A DNA stretch of 8,822 bases from Actinomycetes bacterium (GTDB taxonomy: Bacteria > Actinomycetota > Acidimicrobiia > Acidimicrobiales > RAAP-2), in assembly GCA_021800645.1 (NCBI GenBank), contig JAJYYT010000071.1:1-8822 (forward strand), in the 5' to 3' direction. Numbering within the stretch: position 1 is the stretch's first letter; each line of letters begins with the position of its first letter. Positions 5,450 through 8,822 of this stretch are shown here, one piece after another. Made by a program: the position numbers and the translations under genes. The notes under the pieces are model-generated. The model saw nothing but the letters and a program-made list of their open reading frames with translations. It was not told the origin of the DNA and did no database searches.

Positions 5450-6166
5450 ATGAGCATCGTCACGAGGAGCGAGCGCGTCGGCGCCCCGACAGGGGAGTCG
5501 TTCGATGCCCACGCATTCATCTCCACGGAGAGGGGGCCGGGCATCCTGCTCCTCCAGGAGATCTACGGCGTGGAGGAGTTCCTCCGGAGCAAGGCGGCGA
5601 TCCTCGCCGGCCTCGGCTACTCGGTGCTCGTCCCCGACGTCTTCTGGCGAGTGGAGCGAAATGTCTCGCTGGCCCACGACGAGGCGGCGCTCGAGGTCGC
5701 GTTCGGCTACATGGGAAGGTTCTCGGAGATCCCCAAGCACGTCACGACCGGCGACCTGGTCGCCGCGTTGTCCCACCTGAAGAAGATGCCGGAAGTCACC
5801 GGTAAGGTCGCCGTGATGGGGTACTGCCTGGGGGGACGGCTCGCGTACGAGGTGGCCGCCGCCTCGGACCCCGACGCCTGCGTCTCGTACTACGGCTCGG
5901 GGATCGCGGCCGAGCTGGACCTCGCCGACCGGATCAGCTGTCCGGTGCTCTTCCACTTCGGGGGCGCCGACCCCTACATCCCCCGTGAGGAGATCGACGC
6001 GGTCATCGGGGCCTTCGCCGGGCGGGCCGGCACTGAGGTGGTGGTGCAGGAGCAGGGAGGTCACGCCTTCGAGAACTCCTTCGCACCGATGTTCTCCAAC
6101 CCGGGCGCCGCCGAGGCCTCCTGGCCGGTCACGCTCGATTTCCTCGAGAGGAACCTGCGCTCGTGA
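5450..6166 (+). CDS. Dienelactone hydrolase family protein
   Basis: The 238-residue protein has the alpha/beta-hydrolase fold of the dienelactone hydrolase family, cytoplasmic enzymes that open lactones or cleave esters. The triad is complete: Cys126 in the nucleophile elbow GYCLGG, Asp174 in FGGADPYIP and His205 in GGHAFEN. Glu37 in LLQEIYGVEEF corresponds to the Glu36 that primes the cysteine in Pseudomonas dienelactone hydrolase (Glu36/Cys123/Asp171/His202), with all spacings preserved. The length is normal for the family. It follows the decarboxylase by 30 nt, and its stop TGA overlaps the GTG of the ureohydrolase by 4 nt. That argues for one transcript and coupled translation. No chlorocatechol-pathway genes are nearby, so it probably acts on some other ester, lactone or thioester; why it sits between an amino acid decarboxylase and a ureohydrolase is not clear. 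No Shine-Dalgarno sequence is visible at its start. Confidence 0.93.
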   Translation: MSIVTRSERVGAPTGESFDAHAFISTERGPGILLLQEIYGVEEFLRSKAAILAGLGYSVLVPDVFWRVERNVSLAHDEAALEVAFGYMGRFSEIPKHVTTGDLVAALSHLKKMPEVTGKVAVMGYCLGGRLAYEVAAASDPDACVSYYGSGIAAELDLADRISCPVLFHFGGADPYIPREEIDAVIGAFAGRAGTEVVVQEQGGHAFENSFAPMFSNPGAAEASWPVTLDFLERNLRS

Positions 6167-7182
6167 GGATGGGCAACATGTACGGGCCGGACGGGACCTT
6201 TCTCGGGGTGCCGGCGGCGGACCTGGACGATCCTTCGTCCTACGCGAGCGCAGCTGCGGTCGTGGTGGGCGCACCCTTCGACGGCGGCACCTCGCACCGT
6301 CCAGGCGCGCGGTTCGGGCCCCAGGCGATCCGCCTCACCGATTACCTGCCTCATGACGGGAGCCGCCCGCACCTGGCCCTCGGTGTCGACCCTCTCGCCG
6401 AGCTCGGGGTCGTCGACGTCGGGGACGTGGAGATGCTCTCGGGGGAGACGGAGCGGTCACTCGACAAGCTCGCGATGGCGGTGGAGCGCATCGCGAGGAG
6501 CGGCGCGCTCCCCGTGGTGCTCGGTGGCGACCACACCATCGCGCTCCCCGACGTCACGGGTGTCGCGCGCCACGTCGGATGGGGAAGGGTCTCCGTCGTC
6601 CACTTCGACGCCCATGCCGATACGGGGGACACCCAGTTCGGCTCGCTGTACGGGCACGGCACGCCGATGCGCCGGCTGATCGAGTCAGGTGCCACGCGAG
6701 GCGACCGGTTCCTCCAGATCGGCCTGCGCGGCTACTGGCCGGAGCCCGAGACGCTCCGATGGATGGCAGACCAGGGGATGCGCAGCTTCGAGATGACCGA
6801 AGTCGTCACCCGCGGGCTGGACGACTGCTTGACCGAGGCGCTTGCGATCGCGACCGACGGGTGCGACGGCGTGTTCCTCTCGGTCGACGTCGACGTCGTC
6901 GACCCCGGGCTTGCACCGGGAACCGGCACGCCGGAGCCGGGCGGGCTCTCGAGCAGACAGTTGCTCGACGCGGTGCGCCGGATCGCCATGGAAGTGCCGC
7001 TCGCGGGCGTCGACGTGGTGGAGGTGTCTCCGCCTTACGATCACGCCGAAGTCACGGCCTACCTTGCCAACCGCGTCGTCCTCGAAGTGCTCTCGGGAGT
7101 GGCCTGGAGACGCAGCTCGTCAGTGGAGGGAAGAGCGGCACGGCGACCCGACGCGCCGCTCCTCGAGGGGCGCTCGGGCTGA
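6163..7182 (+). CDS. Agmatinase/arginase-family ureohydrolase
   Basis: The 339-residue protein is a binuclear manganese ureohydrolase, a family that splits guanidino compounds into urea and an amine. All metal ligands are visible: His124 in GGDHT, Asp149, His151 and Asp153 in HFDAHADT, and Asp242 and Asp244 in SVDVDVVDP. The conserved His165 (GHGTP), the GTGTPEPGG loop (253-261) and Glu287 (VVEVSP) are also present. The HGTPMRRLIESG block resembles agmatinases and guanidinobutyrases more than true arginases, so agmatine or another guanidino acid or amine is likely; a guanidine hydrolase is a more remote option. The last 20 or so residues (about 317-339) are a charged tail outside the fold. 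The GTG start overlaps the preceding stop by 4 nt; an ATG at 6169 is an alternative. A purine-rich site (GAGAGG) lies in the end of the upstream gene. It is probably the last gene of the cluster. Confidence 0.92.
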   Translation: MRMGNMYGPDGTFLGVPAADLDDPSSYASAAAVVVGAPFDGGTSHRPGARFGPQAIRLTDYLPHDGSRPHLALGVDPLAELGVVDVGDVEMLSGETERSLDKLAMAVERIARSGALPVVLGGDHTIALPDVTGVARHVGWGRVSVVHFDAHADTGDTQFGSLYGHGTPMRRLIESGATRGDRFLQIGLRGYWPEPETLRWMADQGMRSFEMTEVVTRGLDDCLTEALAIATDGCDGVFLSVDVDVVDPGLAPGTGTPEPGGLSSRQLLDAVRRIAMEVPLAGVDVVEVSPPYDHAEVTAYLANRVVLEVLSGVAWRRSSSVEGRAARRPDAPLLEGRSG

Positions 7183-7225
7183 GCTTCCTCACCGGCTGGC
7201 GGCACCGCTGACCGTCGGCCCGAGC
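7172..7225. terminator. Possible bidirectional terminator between convergent genes
   Basis: GCTCGGGC (7172-7179) at the very end of the ureohydrolase gene is repeated inverted as GCCCGAGC (7218-7225), just 3 nt beyond the end of the minus-strand gene that stops at 7229. The 8-bp stem encloses 38 nt and has no T-run, so an intrinsic terminator is not proven. It spans the 46-bp convergent gap where termination in both directions is expected. Confidence 0.25.
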
Positions 7226-7228
7226 CTC

Positions 7229-8482
7229 TCAGCCGCAGATGTTCTTGGGCGGGGTCGTCGCGTGGAGAGATGCATAGGGCACGGCACTCACCGGTGCGGT
7301 CACGTGCACCGCCTCGCCATACCGGCTGAACGTCCAGGCCACCGAGTAGTGGTTGCCTGTCGTCGTCGATGCCCTGCCCCGCAGCGACGTCGGCCGCCCG
7401 GTGGCGGAGCTCAGGACGAGTGCCGCAGTGCCGATGAACTGGTGGCGCTTCCCTGTCTTGGAGAGGGCACCGAGCACCTCGATCGAGGACCCAGCCTGCT
7501 TGGTCGAGAGCGGGACCATGGCACCGCGCAGCTGCGAGATGTTGGAGCGCGTGGTGATGCCGTCGGCCAGCGTGCTGTAGACCTTGTCGGCCTTCACGAT
7601 CTTCACCCACCTTCCCGCAATTGACGCGGCGCGTGTCGCGGGGACGCCGAGCTGGTCGAGGGCAGCAGCTCGTGTGCCCTTGAAGTACACGACCCCCTTG
7701 ACGAGCCGGAGGTGGAAGTACGTTGTTCCGGCGCTGCAGCGCTGCAAGATCACTTGACGTCCGCCGTTGGGCGTGGCGTCGCCCGCAATGTCGTCGGGTA
7801 CGCCGAGCGCTGTCGAGCGCTCCACGTAGTGGTAGGTGCCGGCCTTCGTGACCGCGGCGATGGCGCTGTTGACCAGCTTGGTCGCAGACGTCGCAGGGGC
7901 TGTCGGCGCGATCGCCGCGCCGATACCGATGCCCGCGCCGATCGCGATGACGAGCACCGCGGCGAACGCGAGCCCTCGCCTGGTCCTGCGTCTGCGCTCC
8001 TCGGGTGAAAGAGGCGCCCGTGGCGGCGCGGGCGGGACGTACGACCAGGCGTAGGGGCTCTGCGGGTTCGGCCCGTAGGGGGCCTGCTGGCCGTAGGGGA
8101 TCTGCGGGTTCGGGCCGTAGGGGCTCTGCGGGTTCGCGCCGTAGGGGGCCTGCTGGCCGTAGGGGATCTGCGGGTTCGGGCCGTAGGGGCTCTGCGGGTT
8201 CGCGCCGTAGGGGGCCTGCGGGTTCGGGCCGTAGGGGCTCTGCGGGTTCGGGCCGTAGGGGCTCTGCGGGTTCGGGCCGTAGGGGGCCTGCTGGCCGTAG
8301 GGAACGTAGGCTTCCGCTCCCGGATACGAATGTGGCGAGGGTCCGTGCCAGCGGTAGTCACCGTCTTCGGCGCGTGACGCACCAGGCGACACGGTCGGGC
8401 CGTTGGCGTCCCCAGGCGCTGGCGCGCCGGACCCGCCGTGCTCGGTAGCGCTCCCGCCGCTTGCGGTCGGATCATCTGGCAT
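7229..8482 (-). CDS. Membrane-anchored protein with PYGPNPQS repeats and an extracytoplasmic C-terminal domain
   Basis: The 417-residue protein has three parts. Residues 1-60 are a soluble Gly/Ser/Pro-rich stretch. Residues 61-145 are a repeat region of eight octapeptides of type PYG(P/A)NPQ(S/A/I) mixed with three hexapeptides PYGQQA. After the basic patch EERRRRTRR (161-169) comes one membrane helix (about 170-192). By the positive-inside rule the repeats would be cytoplasmic and residues 193-417 outside. The outer domain (HYVERS at 218, VKGVVYFKGT at 261, AGRWVKIVKADKVYSTLADGIT at 289-310) loosely recalls LppX/LprG-type domains; I recognise no defined family. Cys249 and Cys416 are its only cysteines and could form a disulfide. 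The start is set at the ATG at 8482, which has TACGCT 7 nt upstream, as in leaderless actinobacterial genes; an upstream ATG at 8578 would add 32 residues without domain character. The function is unknown; a cell-envelope role is inferred. Confidence 0.8.
   Translation of the reverse strand: MPDDPTASGGSATEHGGSGAPAPGDANGPTVSPGASRAEDGDYRWHGPSPHSYPGAEAYVPYGQQAPYGPNPQSPYGPNPQSPYGPNPQAPYGANPQSPYGPNPQIPYGQQAPYGANPQSPYGPNPQIPYGQQAPYGPNPQSPYAWSYVPPAPPRAPLSPEERRRRTRRGLAFAAVLVIAIGAGIGIGAAIAPTAPATSATKLVNSAIAAVTKAGTYHYVERSTALGVPDDIAGDATPNGGRQVILQRCSAGTTYFHLRLVKGVVYFKGTRAAALDQLGVPATRAASIAGRWVKIVKADKVYSTLADGITTRSNISQLRGAMVPLSTKQAGSSIEVLGALSKTGKRHQFIGTAALVLSSATGRPTSLRGRASTTTGNHYSVAWTFSRYGEAVHVTAPVSAVPYASLHATTPPKNICG
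8050..8302. repeat. In-gene tandem repeats encoding PYGPNPQS / PYGQQA
   Basis: A 24-bp unit (encoding an octapeptide) and an 18-bp unit (encoding PYGQQA) alternate with strong DNA identity, including at third codon positions. A larger unit of about 66 bp, PYGQQA-PYGANPQS-PYGPNPQI, occurs twice in succession. All unit lengths are multiples of three, so gain or loss keeps the frame. There are no non-repeated spacers, so this is not CRISPR. Confidence 0.93.
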
Positions 8483-8489
8483 CGACCGC

Positions 8490-8495
8490 AGCGTA
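8490..8495 (-). promoter_or_regulatory. Probable -10 element for the repeat-protein gene (leaderless type)
   Basis: On the minus strand TACGCT ends 7 nt before the ATG at 8482. That spacing places the transcription start on or next to the start codon, the pattern of leaderless genes in actinobacteria. No Shine-Dalgarno sequence is present at this ATG, which fits. No clear -35 is seen. Confidence 0.45.
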
Positions 8496-8576
8496 GGACT
8501 CTCGCCAGGGTTTCGGTGCGCGCGCCAGGCCTGGCGATTCGACCATCCCCATGGCGGTCCCCGACCATCCTCAGAC

Positions 8577-8822
8577 ATGAGACAGCCCCGTGTCATGCTC
8601 GCTCACGTGGCACCCGAGGCACCATGGCGCGAGCACCTCCTCGCATTCGATCTCGAGACCACGGGTGTCGACAGGTTCGCAGACGTCCCAGTCTCGTACG
8701 CATTCGTCGAAGTGCGGGCCGGAGTGGCGGTCAAGAGAGACGGCTCACTCGTCGATCCTGGGCGGGAGATCCCCCCCTGGATGACTGCAGGGCGGTGGAT
8801 CAGCGCTGAGTGGGCGCGCCGC
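8577..8822 (+). CDS. DnaQ-like DEDD 3'-5' exonuclease, N-terminal part (runs off the right edge)
   Basis: Eighty-two open codons from the ATG at 8577 reach the window edge. The Exo I motif LLAFDLETTGVDRF (residues 21-34) supplies the first two metal-binding acids, Asp25 and Glu27, of the DEDD exonuclease superfamily. DVPVSYAFVEV and LVDPGREIPP follow, as in actinobacterial DNA polymerase III epsilon-like exonucleases, which remove nucleotides from DNA or RNA 3' ends. The later Exo II and Exo III motifs are outside the window. One oddity: where the family has TAxHGI (IP-x-x-TA-x-HG-I), this protein reads IPPWMTAGRWIS, without the usual His-Gly. In-frame ATG at 8595 and GTG at 8607 are other possible starts; none has a good ribosome binding site. 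It diverges from the repeat-protein gene, and if that gene started at 8578 the two start codons would overlap, which is another reason to prefer 8482 there. Confidence 0.85.
   Translation, partial: MRQPRVMLAHVAPEAPWREHLLAFDLETTGVDRFADVPVSYAFVEVRAGVAVKRDGSLVDPGREIPPWMTAGRWISAEWARR

Noticed and set aside
4331..6274. 647-codon minus-strand frame opposite the decarboxylase and hydrolase genes
   Set aside because: Antisense shadow caused by high G+C at third codon positions. The plus-strand proteins have complete catalytic motifs and normal lengths.
8050..8302. CRISPR-like array
   Set aside because: Units are directly adjacent with no unique spacers and encode a regular peptide repeat in frame.
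7750..8568. 272-codon minus-strand frame with TARTRRAP repeats
   Set aside because: It is the out-of-frame reading of the PYGPNPQS repeat gene; the true frame gives a membrane helix and a folded outer domain.
8764..8808. Frameshift in the exonuclease gene around the missing His-Gly
   Set aside because: The frame continues normally on both sides (GREIPP before, ISAEWARR after) with the expected length, and the nearest alternative frame hits a stop. Divergence fits better than an indel.

Overview
The window is a stretch of bacterial chromosome with very high G+C. An actinobacterium is the best fit. A DUF1707 protein (a family concentrated in Actinobacteria) and a DUF2332 protein are present, start codons include GTG, and several -10-like TANNNT hexamers stand alone without a recognisable -35. 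The repeat-rich membrane protein on the right resembles, from memory, proteins of uncultured Acidimicrobiia; that placement is an inference and was not tested. I see no transposase, integrase, phage gene, CRISPR array or toxin gene. Most of the window looks like ordinary chromosomal metabolism with some unusual intergenic DNA.

Layout, left to right. (1) The N-terminal part of a DUF2332 gene runs leftwards off the edge (1-436, minus). (2) Divergent from it is a tight pair on the plus strand: a 77-residue membrane protein (583-816) and, 4 nt later, a DUF1707 protein (821-1468). (3) A convergent gap (1469-1716) holds all five CTAG tetramers I could find in the window, including three 11-bp tandem units and a 12-bp palindrome. 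(4) An amidase-signature hydrolase lies on the minus strand (1717-3351) with a complete Lys-Ser-Ser triad. (5) Upstream of it come an 18-bp x 6 minisatellite (3461-3568) and a tRNA-Cys(GCA) gene (3593-3667, minus). (6) A gene-free gap of 348 bp (3668-4015) carries three 33-34-bp repeats, a 10-bp palindrome and a strong hairpin, with no TA dinucleotide from 3686 to 4069. (7) A three-gene plus-strand cluster follows: a group II PLP-dependent decarboxylase (4016-5419), a dienelactone-hydrolase-family protein (5450-6166) and an agmatinase/arginase-family ureohydrolase (6163-7182, overlapping the previous stop by 4 nt). (8) Convergent to it is a membrane-anchored protein with a PYGPNPQS-type repeat domain (7229-8482, minus). 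(9) The first 82 codons of a DnaQ-like DEDD exonuclease leave the window on the plus strand (8577-8822).

How the genes may work together. The clearest functional unit is decarboxylase - alpha/beta hydrolase - ureohydrolase. All three proteins keep their catalytic residues. Decarboxylation of an amino acid followed by removal of urea from a guanidino amine is the obvious reading (arginine to agmatine to putrescine is the textbook version), but group II decarboxylases are best known for aromatic and acidic amino acids and the ureohydrolase family has several substrates. The true substrate is therefore open. The divergent amidase may or may not belong to the same pathway.
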